Shown: in pieces, positions 1-7,995 of the stretch
Numbering within the stretch: the first letter of the stretch is position 1
Layout of the letters: each line of letters opens with the position of its first letter
NCBI GenBank assembly: GCA_964612085.1
Contig: CAZTCJ010000028.1
Location: 1-40,956 of the forward strand
Length of the DNA stretch: 40,956 bases
From: CAZTCJ01 sp964612085
Lineage (GTDB): Bacteria > Pseudomonadota > Alphaproteobacteria > JAJFIK01
Direction of reading: 5' to 3'
Translations under genes and position numbers: made by a program
Notes under the pieces: generated by a model
The model's input: only the letters and a program-made list of their open reading frames with translations
The model's database searches: none
Told to the model about the DNA's origin: nothing

Positions 1-2
1 GC

Positions 3-482
3 TGGGAGATCGCCAAGAAGCTCTTGCAATATGAGCGGCTCAATATCTCAGCCGCCGGCTTCGGCGGCGCGGGCTCCGTGCCCCTGCCCCAGGTCGCCAA
101 GACCTATGCGGGCGAAGCGGACGGCTTGATCGCCGATCCGGTGCTGCGCGATGCCGTCGCGGGCCATCAGATGAACGCCCATGCCTTCCAGTTGACCCTG
201 AAGCGCACGGCGGAAGAAGCGAAATTCGGCGCCGGTCCCGGCGCGGCCTCCTCCATCATCAAGTTCTACGGCGCGGAACTGAACAAGAAGCGCCTCGATC
301 TTCTGATCGACGCCATGGGCATTCCGGCGCTTGGGTGGGAAGGCGACGGCTTCAGCCCGCAGGAACTGGCCGCCACCCGGGGCTGGCTCAGGAGCCGCGC
401 CAACTCGATCGAGGGCGGCACCACGGAAATCAATCTCAACGTCATCGCCAAGCGCGTTCTTGGCCTGCTCGACCACCAATAG
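3..482 (+). CDS. Acyl-CoA dehydrogenase, C-terminal part (5' end outside window)
   Basis: The open frame enters from the left edge, so only the C-terminal ~159 residues are present. These form the all-helical C-terminal domain of the acyl-CoA dehydrogenase family, flavoenzymes that make the alpha-beta double bond in acyl-CoA thioesters. Near the end, the segment SIEGGTTEINLN sits where the family carries its catalytic Glu (EGT..I region), so this subunit appears catalytically competent. The gene is followed after 12 nt by a second family member on the same strand, with an AGGAGG site just past the stop codon. That arrangement is typical of heteromeric acyl-CoA dehydrogenases encoded by paired genes (inference). 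The substrate cannot be told from the sequence; steroid side-chain, branched or long-chain acyl-CoA are all possible. Confidence 0.88.
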   Translation, partial: WEIAKKLLQYERLNISAAGFGGAGSVPLPQVAKTYAGEADGLIADPVLRDAVAGHQMNAHAFQLTLKRTAEEAKFGAGPGAASSIIKFYGAELNKKRLDLLIDAMGIPALGWEGDGFSPQELAATRGWLRSRANSIEGGTTEINLNVIAKRVLGLLDHQ

Positions 483-494
483 GAGGCGCGACCC

Positions 495-1634
495 ATGGGC
501 ATGGTCCTGACAGAAGAACAGGCGATGCTGCGCGAAAGCGCGCATGATTTCATCGCCTCCAAAGCGCCCATCTCGGAGCTGCGCCGCTTGCGCGACAGCG
601 CCGACGCCACGGGCTTTTCCCGCGATCTGTGGTCGGAGATGGCCGGGATGGGCTGGGCCGGTGTGCATATTCCGGAAGATTTCGGCGGCCTCGGCTTCGA
701 TTTCCAGGGCCTTGGCCTCATTCTGGAGGAAACGGGACGCACCCTGACGGCCTCGCCTTTGCTGACTACGGTCGCGCTGGGCGCCACGGCCTTGCTGCTC
801 GGCGGCAACGACACACAAAAAAAAGCACTGTTGCCGGACATCGCACAAGGCAAGACACTGGTGGCTCTGGCTGTCGATGAAGGCAATCACCATGCGCCCC
901 ATCATGTGAGCGCGCGGGCGGAATCCACCGGCACCGGCTATCTGCTCTCAGGCCGCAAGACTCTGGTGGCGGACGCCCATACGGCCGATTACCTGATCGT
1001 CTCCGCACGGACAGGGGGCAACGATACCGAACCGGACGGCATCACCCTGTTCCTGATCGACGCCAAGACGCCGGGCGTCACTGTGAAGCGCACCACCATG
1101 GTGGACAGCCGCAATGCGGGCACGGTGGACTTCCAAACGGTGCAACTGGGCAAGGACGCGGTTCTGGGCACGGCCGGACAGGGGTTCGCCCTGCTCGACG
1201 CCGTACTCGACCGGGCCCGCATCGCGCTTGCGGCGGAAATGATGGGCTCGGCCCAGGCCGCCTTCGACATCACCCTCGACTATCTCAAGCAGCGCACCCA
1301 GTTCGGCCAGACCATCGGCCAGTTCCAGGCGCTGCAGCACCGGGCGGCGATCATGTTCGCGGAATTGGAACTGTTGCGCTCGGTCGTGCTCGAGGCCCTG
1401 AGCGCGGTCGATAAAAACGCGGACACTCTGCCTTTGCTGGCGAGCCTCGCCAAGGCGCGGGCCAACGACACCTTCCATCTGGTGGCGCGGGAAGCCGTGC
1501 AGATGCATGGCGGCATCGGCATGACGGACGAATACGATATCGGCTTTTACCTGAAACGGTGCGCCGTGACCGAACAATTGTTCGGCGACAGCCGCTATCA
1601 CCGGGGACGCTACGCCACTTTGTCGGGGTACTGA
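495..1634 (+). CDS. Acyl-CoA dehydrogenase family protein, probable non-catalytic partner subunit
   Basis: A full-length 379-residue acyl-CoA dehydrogenase. The N-terminal helical domain (about 1-115) is followed by a beta domain and a C-terminal helical domain with RTQFGQTIGQFQ and VQMHGGIGMTDEY, both family landmarks. The start is set by AGGAGG 8 nt upstream; a second Met lies two codons later. The C-terminus reads FGDSRYHRGRYATL, and I do not see the EGT..I segment that carries the catalytic Glu in the upstream gene. In characterised alpha2-beta2 acyl-CoA dehydrogenases one subunit keeps the Glu and the other supplies part of the FAD site, so this is probably the second type (inference). 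It ends convergently, 4 nt from the glycosyltransferase stop codon. Confidence 0.9.
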   Translation: MGMVLTEEQAMLRESAHDFIASKAPISELRRLRDSADATGFSRDLWSEMAGMGWAGVHIPEDFGGLGFDFQGLGLILEETGRTLTASPLLTTVALGATALLLGGNDTQKKALLPDIAQGKTLVALAVDEGNHHAPHHVSARAESTGTGYLLSGRKTLVADAHTADYLIVSARTGGNDTEPDGITLFLIDAKTPGVTVKRTTMVDSRNAGTVDFQTVQLGKDAVLGTAGQGFALLDAVLDRARIALAAEMMGSAQAAFDITLDYLKQRTQFGQTIGQFQALQHRAAIMFAELELLRSVVLEALSAVDKNADTLPLLASLAKARANDTFHLVAREAVQMHGGIGMTDEYDIGFYLKRCAVTEQLFGDSRYHRGRYATLSGY

Positions 1635-1638
1635 CCGG

Positions 1639-2601
1639 CTACGGTCGGTTCCGGCGGGACGGCAGCGGCACCACATCCTCAAGGGGCGAGCGGGAGCGGC
1701 CCTTGACCGCATAGATCAGCCCCCTGAGCAGCGGCTGATCGAGAATGACCTTCTTCGCTTTGTTGCGCCTCAGCCGTTTGGTCAGACGCGCGTGGCGGTC
1801 CTGCAGGAGCGCCACGGCTTTCGCCTGTCCCAAGCTTTCAGCGAGCGCCATGATATGGGCGTTCGAGCGCAGAATATGCTCGATATTGCTGACCATCCGG
1901 GCCCGGCTCTGGGTGGTCGAGGCGCGGTGCACCGTATATTGGTAATAGGCTTGCGGCACCACATGGAACACGGCGCCTTTCAAGAGGCTGCTGGCGTAAA
2001 GGCAGGAGTCTTCCGCGCAACGGATATCCTCCGGGTACCGCAGACCGTTGTCTTCCAGAAAAGCCCGGCGGACCAGCGGTTTCAGATAGCCCAAGGAGCG
2101 CGTGCCTTCATCGGTGGTGGTTTCCCCTGCCAGATAGGCCTCCACGGTCAAAGGCGAGATCCCGTCGAGATAGGTTTCCTCATACCCAAGACCCACGGGC
2201 CGGTCTTCGCCGGCGGCAAACATCAACAGATTGTCCGCGATCAGATCGGCGCCCAGACGCTCCGCCTCCCGGACAAGGACCTCCAGCCGTTCCGGCTCAT
2301 AACCGTCATCGGCGTCGAGCACGGCGACCCACCGGCCTTGCGCCCGTTCCAGCGCCCGGTTGCGGGCCACGGCGGGCCCGCCATTGACGTTTTGCGGCAG
2401 AATGACGATGCGCGGATCGTCCGATGCCAGACGGTTGGCGAGAGCCACGGTCTCGTCGGTCGAGGCGTCATCGACAATCAGGATTTCAAAATCGGACAGG
2501 GTCTGGGCCTGAGCGGAACGGACGGCCCGCTCCAGATCGCCGACAGCGTTATACGCCGCGATGACGATGGAAACGACGGGCTCGTCACTCCGCTCAGGCA
2601 C
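1639..2601 (-). CDS. Family 2 glycosyltransferase
   Basis: A 320-residue GT-A fold glycosyltransferase. The N-terminus VSIVIAAYNAVGDLERAV, the following ILIVDDASTDET and the central VLDADDGYEPERL (DxD metal/nucleotide-sugar site) are diagnostic of GT2. The C-terminal ~60 residues are Lys/Arg-rich and may contact membrane or acceptor. No transmembrane segment is visible, so it should act at the cytoplasmic face. The start is GTG with GGGGA 5 nt upstream. It begins 11 nt after the stop of the upstream phosphodiesterase-like gene, so the two are very likely co-transcribed, which suggests a role in making or modifying a surface glycan or glycolipid. Donor sugar and acceptor cannot be read from the sequence. 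Confidence 0.9.
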   Translation of the reverse strand: MPERSDEPVVSIVIAAYNAVGDLERAVRSAQAQTLSDFEILIVDDASTDETVALANRLASDDPRIVILPQNVNGGPAVARNRALERAQGRWVAVLDADDGYEPERLEVLVREAERLGADLIADNLLMFAAGEDRPVGLGYEETYLDGISPLTVEAYLAGETTTDEGTRSLGYLKPLVRRAFLEDNGLRYPEDIRCAEDSCLYASSLLKGAVFHVVPQAYYQYTVHRASTTQSRARMVSNIEHILRSNAHIMALAESLGQAKAVALLQDRHARLTKRLRRNKAKKVILDQPLLRGLIYAVKGRSRSPLEDVVPLPSRRNRP

Positions 2602-2612
2602 CGCAGTCCCCT

Positions 2613-4151
2613 TTACGCGACCCGGTCCATGCCGGGGATCGGCTGACCGTCGGTCGGCCCCGGCTCGGCACCGAGCCGCGACCAGATCGTCGGCGCGAAA
2701 TCCGTGGCGTCCGTGTCGCCATTGAGCGCCCGGGCCGGGATCGACGCGCCCGTGGCAATGAACATACCGAAGGGCGTGTGGTCGCCCGTGCGGTAATTGT
2801 GGAAGTCATAGTGGAACGTTCCGTATTCGGGCGATTCCACGGTCTTGATCGCCGCGTTGCGATTCCAAGACACCAGGAGGTCAGGCAAACGGTCCACATG
2901 GGCGCCGTCATACCGATCCTGGGTAAAGATGATCTCTTTGACGAGCGGCTCGCCCGTATCGACATTGGTAAAGGTCATCAAGGCCTTGGCGATCGTCTCC
3001 AAATGCATCCGGTAGTCTTCTTTGGGCACGATGCCTTGCGCTTCACGGCCCTTCAGATTGATCCGCACACCACCTGTGGCGTTGTTGGCATAGACCTCGA
3101 AGAACTTCCGCTCGGCCCGATTGGTCAAGAACGCCTTGACGGCAAGCGAGCCTTTGAACGGTTTACGCAAAGGCCGCAGCATGGCGCGCACATCGCCCGG
3201 CACCTTGTGCCAGACTTCCGTGATGCGCGCCTTGACCGGCCGTTTGTTCTCGGAGCGTTTGTTGTGCTCGATATGGTCGAGAATGCGGTCCAGAAGGCCC
3301 GAGGCTGTGTATTGCGGGCCCATGCCGTGGCTGGTGTAGAACATGACGTCCGTGCGCTCATCCACGACGGCCAGAATCTCGCCCAGCGCCTTGTCGAACG
3401 CCCGATAAAGATCCCGCAACGGTTCGCCCAAAGCTTTCTCAAGCTTCGGATCGTATTTGGGATGCATCGGATCGTTGATATGCCACAGATGGTGGCCCGT
3501 GCTGTGCAGATCGGTGAACACCGTCTCGGCGTAATCCCAATTGCCCTTTTTGAGCATGTGCACGGTCATCTTGGCCTTCTTCGGGATACGGTCCATGTAG
3601 TCGCTGATGAAGGCTTTCCAGTCTTCCACCGACTCCTTCTTGCGCACATCACACACCACACCGCCCGTCGGATCAGGGCCGACGACATTCAAAATCTCAT
3701 CGGCCAATTCCGCAGGATGGGTCTGGAATTGCATAGTGGTGCCGTTTGCCGCCACATGCCCGCCCCAGTCGAGGATCATGGCGCCGTTCACATTGGGATC
3801 GAGCCGTACATAAGGCGCATCGATGACGAGCACGCGCTTGCCCTGATTGGACAGGTGGCGCCACAGGGACGGTTCGACTTCATCGAGCTCGTACCAACGG
3901 TCCTGATAAATCTTGCTGTCGAAATGCCGCTGACCGTCATATTGTGGTTGGTGGCCGGGCTTGAGGCCCGTATGGAAGGTCGGCCAAACCGCTCCTGCTT
4001 CCAGACCGTCAGGGTTTTTGGTCCGCCCCCAGAGGCCACGGTCGCGCAAGGCCTTCAAATTCGGCATATCGCCCGTGTGCATCCATTGCTCAAACAGCGC
4101 GGTTTCGCCGCCATCCACGCCGATCACGAGCATTTTCGTCAATGGTTCCAT
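2613..4151 (-). CDS. Alkaline phosphatase superfamily protein (nucleotide pyrophosphatase/phosphodiesterase type)
   Basis: A 512-residue protein with the metal-site pattern of the type I phosphodiesterase/nucleotide pyrophosphatase branch. Visible elements are VIGVDGGE (first Asp ligand, near residue 14), VWPTFHTG with a Thr placed as nucleophile (about 60), FTDLHSTGHHLWH (Asp/His ligands, about 220), a later SHGMG and near the end GDHTPFGMF. No signal peptide is seen, so the enzyme appears cytoplasmic, which is unusual for secreted phosphatases but common in this branch. AAGGG lies just upstream of the ATG. The GT2 gene follows in the same operon. The pair may act on a phosphorylated or nucleotide-linked sugar or lipid headgroup (inference). 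Substrate unknown; sulfatase or phosphonate hydrolase activity is not excluded. Confidence 0.82.
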   Translation of the reverse strand: MEPLTKMLVIGVDGGETALFEQWMHTGDMPNLKALRDRGLWGRTKNPDGLEAGAVWPTFHTGLKPGHQPQYDGQRHFDSKIYQDRWYELDEVEPSLWRHLSNQGKRVLVIDAPYVRLDPNVNGAMILDWGGHVAANGTTMQFQTHPAELADEILNVVGPDPTGGVVCDVRKKESVEDWKAFISDYMDRIPKKAKMTVHMLKKGNWDYAETVFTDLHSTGHHLWHINDPMHPKYDPKLEKALGEPLRDLYRAFDKALGEILAVVDERTDVMFYTSHGMGPQYTASGLLDRILDHIEHNKRSENKRPVKARITEVWHKVPGDVRAMLRPLRKPFKGSLAVKAFLTNRAERKFFEVYANNATGGVRINLKGREAQGIVPKEDYRMHLETIAKALMTFTNVDTGEPLVKEIIFTQDRYDGAHVDRLPDLLVSWNRNAAIKTVESPEYGTFHYDFHNYRTGDHTPFGMFIATGASIPARALNGDTDATDFAPTIWSRLGAEPGPTDGQPIPGMDRVA

Positions 4152-4188
4152 AAACCCTTCCCCATTCTCTATACGGTGCCGCAGGCGG

Positions 4189-4410
4189 TCATGCCGAGAG
4201 CGGTGCTGCCGCTTCGGTGATCCTAGCCCGGTTGCAGACTAGCCGTTGATCCATTCCAAAATACAAACCCCCGTTGTGCGGCACCCACCGTCGAGCCGGA
4301 TTACACAGCGAATAGGCACGGCACGCAATGCACAATGAGCCGCCCGAAGCGGTGATTCGCTGATCTGCATCAAAGGCGCGGCCCGCTCTTCCGGCAATGC
4401 CATCTGTCAT
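4189..4410 (-). CDS. Possible small hypothetical protein (73 aa)
   Basis: An open frame in the 422-nt space between the repeat protein and the phosphodiesterase gene. Support is a good ribosome binding site (AGGA, 6 nt before ATG) on an AT-rich leader. The product contains a CxxC (CIAC) and two further Cys and has no hydrophobic segment or family resemblance that I recognise. Its ATG overlaps the stop codon of a 15-residue upstream mini-ORF (ATGA overlap). It could equally be non-coding leader sequence for the phosphodiesterase gene 37 nt downstream. Confidence 0.28.
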   Translation of the reverse strand: MTDGIAGRAGRAFDADQRITASGGSLCIACRAYSLCNPARRWVPHNGGLYFGMDQRLVCNRARITEAAAPLSA

Positions 4411-4454
4411 AGAATTTCCTGTTTAATGACCAAAGGTAAAATTGGTTTTTTCAT
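4407..4454 (-). CDS. Possible leader peptide MKKPILPLVIKQEIL
   Basis: A 15-codon frame starting ATG AAA AAA in an AT-rich patch of otherwise GC-rich DNA. Its TGA stop overlaps the ATG of the 73-aa frame by ATGA, the geometry of translational coupling. No clear ribosome binding site lies upstream, and no codon run suggests amino-acid attenuation. Chance cannot be excluded. Confidence 0.15.
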   Translation of the reverse strand: MKKPILPLVIKQEIL

Positions 4455-4573
4455 AAACAATGATCGCCGGATCCAATCGATCGAGGCGCGGGCCGGACAT
4501 GGCAATGGCCGCCCGTGTCGCCAGGCGGCCATCCCCTTGGTCCAAGGTCCCCCGTCAAACGGGGTAAGCCTAA
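4411..4573. other. Intergenic stretch with three short perfect hairpins
   Basis: Downstream of the repeat protein (minus strand) lie CCCCGT-ttg-ACGGGG (about 4553-4567), CCTTGG-T-CCAAGG (about 4535-4547) and GGCCGCC-10nt-GGCGGCC (about 4509-4532). None is followed by a clear T-run in the minus direction, so they may act together as a weak terminator or protect the mRNA 3' end. The rest is AT-rich leader sequence of the small frame downstream. Confidence 0.35.
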
Positions 4574-4961
4574 TTAGTCGCGGAAGCAGAAGCGGTCGCG
4601 AATGATCCGGCCTCCATCGCGGCGGCAGCCCCGGCGCGATGTGAAATAGTCCCGGCGGCCGCGCTTGCAGCACACCCGGTCATTGCCCGGACGGTCGCCG
4701 ANNNNNNNNNNNNNNNNNNNNNNNNNNNNNNNNNNNNNNNNNNNNNNNNNNNNNNNNNNNNNNNNNNNNNNNNNNNNNNNNNNNNNNNNNNNNNNNNNNN
4801 NAGTCCCGGCGGCCGCGCTTGCAGCACACCCGGTCATTGCCCGGACGGTCGCCGATACCCCGGCGGCAGGCCCGGTCACGCACGATATAGCCACCGCTGC
4901 GTCGGCAAGACCGGCGCGTGGTGAACCAATCCCGGCGACCGCGCTTACAGCACACCCTGTC
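4574..4961 (-). repeat. 126-bp tandem coding repeat (42-aa unit)
   Basis: The first unit occupies about 4961-4836 on the minus strand and the second starts at 4835, entering the gap. A partial copy with diverged 3' half follows the gap (4701-4577). The 54 bases left of the Ns (4648-4701) and right of them (4802-4855) are identical, which is how an assembler breaks at a repeat. Confidence 0.8.
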
Positions 4962-5111
4962 GCGGCCATCGGCCAGCAAAATAATGCCGGATCCAGAGTT
5001 TGCTTGAGTAGCGCCCTCGGCAGCCAAGGCCTGAACCGGCAAGGCGACCGTCAATGTAAATAGGAAAAAGCCGCAACAGAACGCGATGGCGTTGGTCATT
5101 GATCGAAGCAT
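4574..5111 (-). CDS. Secreted Cys/Arg-rich tandem-repeat protein, interrupted by assembly gap
   Basis: The N-terminus starts MLRSMTNAIAF with a long hydrophobic core ending near QALAAEG, a clear Sec signal peptide, so the product should be exported. After a short linker a 42-residue unit begins at about residue 51: DRVCCKRGRRDWFTTRRSCR, then RSGGYIVRDRACRRGIGDRP, then GN. A second unit begins and runs into the Ns. Beyond the gap the same motif resumes as DRVCCKRGRRDYFTSRRGCR and ends at TAA 4574-4576. The two halves are in different frames only because 100 Ns were inserted; a gap length divisible by three restores one frame. If the identical 54-nt gap flanks are one sequence, the protein is 127 residues with two units. 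Each unit has four Cys and is very basic. ATG follows GAGGAGG. Function unknown; a disulfide-bonded envelope or antimicrobial-like peptide is possible. Confidence 0.7.
4702..4801. other. Assembly gap of exactly 100 Ns
   Basis: Exactly 100 Ns, a conventional length for a gap of unknown size, flanked by identical 54-nt sequences. Reading frame is kept if the true gap is a multiple of 3. Both simple models fit: 72 nt to complete one repeat unit (plus any number of 126-nt units), or a collapsed overlap of the two flanks (minus 54 nt). Confidence 0.95.
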
Positions 5112-5138
5112 GAATCCCTCCTCAGTCGGGTTATCGAT

Positions 5139-5170
5139 GGATAGCGCTTACAAGGGATAGCGCTTACAAG
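5139..5170. repeat. Two tandem copies of a 16-bp sequence upstream of the repeat-protein gene
   Basis: GGATAGCGCTTACAAG occurs twice without spacing (5139-5154 and 5155-5170), 28 bases upstream of the repeat-protein ATG. The core AGCGCT is self-complementary, and on the minus strand each copy offers a TTGTAA -35-like hexamer. The position fits a promoter or operator, for example paired activator sites; replication slippage is the alternative. Confidence 0.5.
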
Positions 5171-5309
5171 TCCCTCCACCGACGCACCCTAGTCCCAAGC
5201 GGCTGAACGAAGCCGCGGCGGAGCGTTCATCAAGCGTTCAGAAATCAGGCAGACAGGACGCACACGGCGCAGGCGCGCAATCATCCGCACAAACACGAAT
5301 GATCCGCTG

Positions 5310-7940
5310 TCAGCGGCGGCGCAGCCAGAATTTGTGCAGTTCCTCGACAAGCAGGAGCACGAGCGCCACGCCGAGCAGTCCGGTCCATTGGATGAAGCTG
5401 ATAGGCTGCAATGCCAAGACGTCACTCAAGCCGGGCGTGTACATGGCGCCGATATGGATAAGCTGGGCGAGCGGCACCGCCAGGATCAAAAACGGATTGG
5501 CCCAGAAGCGCATCTGGAACAAGGAGCGCGTTTCCGAGCGGCTGCTCAGGGCGTGAATATTACCGAACAGCACCATGAGCATGAGGGTGAGGTTACGCGC
5601 TTCCTCCACCGGCGTGCCGCTGGCCATGAAGCCTGCATAAACTGCAAACGCCAGCCCGCCCATGACCGTCCCGGTAATGAGCACATGTTCGATGATATGC
5701 CGCTCGAAGATCGGTTCAGCGGGGCTGCGGGGCCTGCGCGCCAGTTCCCCGCCCTCTTTCGGCTCGAAGGCCAGTGCCACGTCCTGAAGCCCGTTGGCCA
5801 CCAGATTGAGCCACAGTAACTGCACGGCGATCATGGGCATGGGCAGGCCCGCCAGAACGCTCAGGAAAAAGAGCAAAAGCGCGGAGAAGCCGGTCGCGAT
5901 CAGAAGCGCGATCACCTTGCGGATATTGTTATAGACGATCCGCCCCTGCTCCACCCCTGCGACGATCGACGCGAAATTATCGTCCGTAATGATCAGATCG
6001 GCGGTTTCCTTGGCCACATCCGTGCCCATCTTGCCCATGGCCACGCCCACATTGGCCCGGCGGATGGCCGGCGCATCGTTGACGCCGTCGCCGGTGACGG
6101 CCACGAAATGCCCGTCATTCATGAAACTCGCGACGATGCGTTCCTTTTGGGCGGGTTCGATACGGGCAAAGACACGGGCCGGCCGGATCAGCGCATCGAC
6201 CGCCGCCGAACCTTCGGCCTCAGCCGCGCGGATCTGCGCGCCGGTCACGACCGGGCCTTCGGGCCCGCACAGATCGAGATCCTGCGCGATGGCAAGCGCC
6301 GTGGACGGATGATCGCCTGTGACCATGGCCACGGCGATGCCGCCCTCGCGGCAGCGGGCGACCGAGTCCTTGGCTTCCGGCCGGACAGGATCGATCATGC
6401 CGACCATCCCCAGAAAGACCATGTCCTGAAGTTGGTCCATGGCCCCTTCCGGTGCCGCATCCCGTTCGGCCAGGGCGATCAGCCTGTATCCCTTGCGGGC
6501 GAGTGCTTCGAACTGGGTTTCGATCGCCTGCCGGTCCAGGGGAACGCGTCCCTCCGCCGTTTCCATCTGTGTGCACAGGGACAGCATTTTCTCCGGGCTG
6601 CCCTTAACATACAGCCTTTGACCCTGACCGTCCTGCAGACGGTTGAGACTGCCGCTGAAGGCCCGCTCGGATTCGTACGGGATCAGCTCAAGACGGTCTT
6701 GACGGGCGCGGATCTCAGAGAGCGACAGGCCGAGCTTCTTGGCGAGCACCAGAAACGCCACATCGACGATATCGCCGTCGGAGACCCATTCGCCGCCTGC
6801 GTAATCGAGATAGCTTTCATTGGCCAGAACGCCCGTGATGCACAGCTCCCGCAGACGATCCTGCTTGTCCCCGACAACCGCGCCGCCCGGGCGCACGCCA
6901 GCCCCTGTGACGTCGAAATGACTGCCGCCGGGCAGGACGATTTTCTGTATGGTCAGTTCATTGACGGTCAGCGTGCCCGTCTTGTCGGAGCAGATAAAAG
7001 TACACGACCCCAGTGCTTCGACGGCGATCAGCTTCCGGATGATGACATTCGCCTGGGCCATGCGCCGCATGCCGATGGCCAAGGCGACCGTCAGCGCGGC
7101 GGGCAGGCCTTCGGGGATCGTCGAGACCGCGAGACCGATCCCGATCATGACCATATCGCTCGCCGTATAGCTGCCCTTGACGGCCATCAGCGCGACCAGG
7201 GCGATGATCGCCAGGATGATGGCACCGGAGACCTGATAGGTGAAACGGCGGATCCGGATCATCAGAGGCGGTTCGGAAATCCGCTCCGCGCTCACATGGG
7301 TGGCGATGCCGCCGATCTCGGTGTTGAGCGCGGTCGCCGTGACGATGCCCTGGCCGCGCCCCTGGGTCACGATCGAGCCGGCGAAGACCTGGTCGAAACG
7401 TTCCGCCAGCGGCGCGCCCTCCGCCACCTGGGCACGGGCATTCTTGGTCACCGCGAGAGACTCGCCCGTCAGCATGGACTCGTCCACCGCCAGGCTTTGG
7501 GCGCTCACCAGTTTGAGATCGGCCGGCACCTTGTCGCCGGAGGACAGCAGCACCAGATCGCCCGGCACCACCTCCTCCACATCGATCAGTACGGGCGTCC
7601 CGTCCCGGATGACCCGCGCGGCGCCCCGGACCATGTTGCGCAAGGCGGACGCCGAGCGTTGGGCGGAGTATTCCTGAGCCGTCCCGATCGCCGCGTTGAT
7701 GAGCAGCACGGCCATGATGAAGACGGCGCTGGGAAGCTGGCCGACCGCCAGGGACACGACGGCGGCAATGAGCAGGATATAGATGAAGGGGCTCAGGAAC
7801 TGGCGCAGAAAGATCAGCACCACACCGGCCTGGCGCGGTTCGGGCAGGCGGTTCGGCCCGGTCTCTTGCAAACGGCGCGCGGCGTCTTCCGCGCTCAATC
7901 CGGTCAACGGATCAGCTTCAGCCATGGGAGCCCCCAGCAT
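5310..7940 (-). CDS. P2-type cation-transporting P-type ATPase
   Basis: An 876-residue P-type ATPase. Visible in order: N-terminal cation-ATPase domain, membrane helices near 45-62 and 70-85, actuator motif TGES (158-161), PEGLP in M4 (276-280), phosphorylation motif CSDKTGTLT (Asp319), nucleotide-binding domain, then TGDGVNDAPA and a six-helix C-terminal membrane domain ending in basic residues. PEGLP and overall layout place it with the Ca2+/Na+-type (P2) pumps and away from heavy-metal pumps; there is no N-terminal metal-binding CxxC. M6 reads NLVANGLQDVALAFEP, with Asn where SERCA has the Ca2+-ligating Asp of NLVTDG, so ion choice is open. The start is ATG 7940 or, with GGGGG before it, ATG 7925. 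The next genes on either side are not obviously related. Confidence 0.93.
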   Translation of the reverse strand: MLGAPMAEADPLTGLSAEDAARRLQETGPNRLPEPRQAGVVLIFLRQFLSPFIYILLIAAVVSLAVGQLPSAVFIMAVLLINAAIGTAQEYSAQRSASALRNMVRGAARVIRDGTPVLIDVEEVVPGDLVLLSSGDKVPADLKLVSAQSLAVDESMLTGESLAVTKNARAQVAEGAPLAERFDQVFAGSIVTQGRGQGIVTATALNTEIGGIATHVSAERISEPPLMIRIRRFTYQVSGAIILAIIALVALMAVKGSYTASDMVMIGIGLAVSTIPEGLPAALTVALAIGMRRMAQANVIIRKLIAVEALGSCTFICSDKTGTLTVNELTIQKIVLPGGSHFDVTGAGVRPGGAVVGDKQDRLRELCITGVLANESYLDYAGGEWVSDGDIVDVAFLVLAKKLGLSLSEIRARQDRLELIPYESERAFSGSLNRLQDGQGQRLYVKGSPEKMLSLCTQMETAEGRVPLDRQAIETQFEALARKGYRLIALAERDAAPEGAMDQLQDMVFLGMVGMIDPVRPEAKDSVARCREGGIAVAMVTGDHPSTALAIAQDLDLCGPEGPVVTGAQIRAAEAEGSAAVDALIRPARVFARIEPAQKERIVASFMNDGHFVAVTGDGVNDAPAIRRANVGVAMGKMGTDVAKETADLIITDDNFASIVAGVEQGRIVYNNIRKVIALLIATGFSALLLFFLSVLAGLPMPMIAVQLLWLNLVANGLQDVALAFEPKEGGELARRPRSPAEPIFERHIIEHVLITGTVMGGLAFAVYAGFMASGTPVEEARNLTLMLMVLFGNIHALSSRSETRSLFQMRFWANPFLILAVPLAQLIHIGAMYTPGLSDVLALQPISFIQWTGLLGVALVLLLVEELHKFWLRRR

Positions 7941-7995
7941 ACCTCTCAGTGTCCGTTTGAAAACGCGTTGAAACGCGGGTCCGCATGCCTGGCCA

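Noticed and set aside
1633..1646. GACCG-gcta-CGGTC hairpin between the convergent acyl-CoA dehydrogenase and GT2 stops
   Set aside because: The stem is only 5 bp, overlaps coding ends and lacks a T-run.
4648..4855. Repeated segment next to Ns as a possible mobile element or CRISPR end
   Set aside because: It lies in frame within the signal-peptide protein and codes for the 42-residue unit; there is no transposase or spacer structure.
5304..5316. CCGCTG-T-CAGCGG dyad over the ATPase stop codon
   Set aside because: Six-base arms in GC-rich DNA are expected by chance and no T-run follows, so I did not call a terminator.
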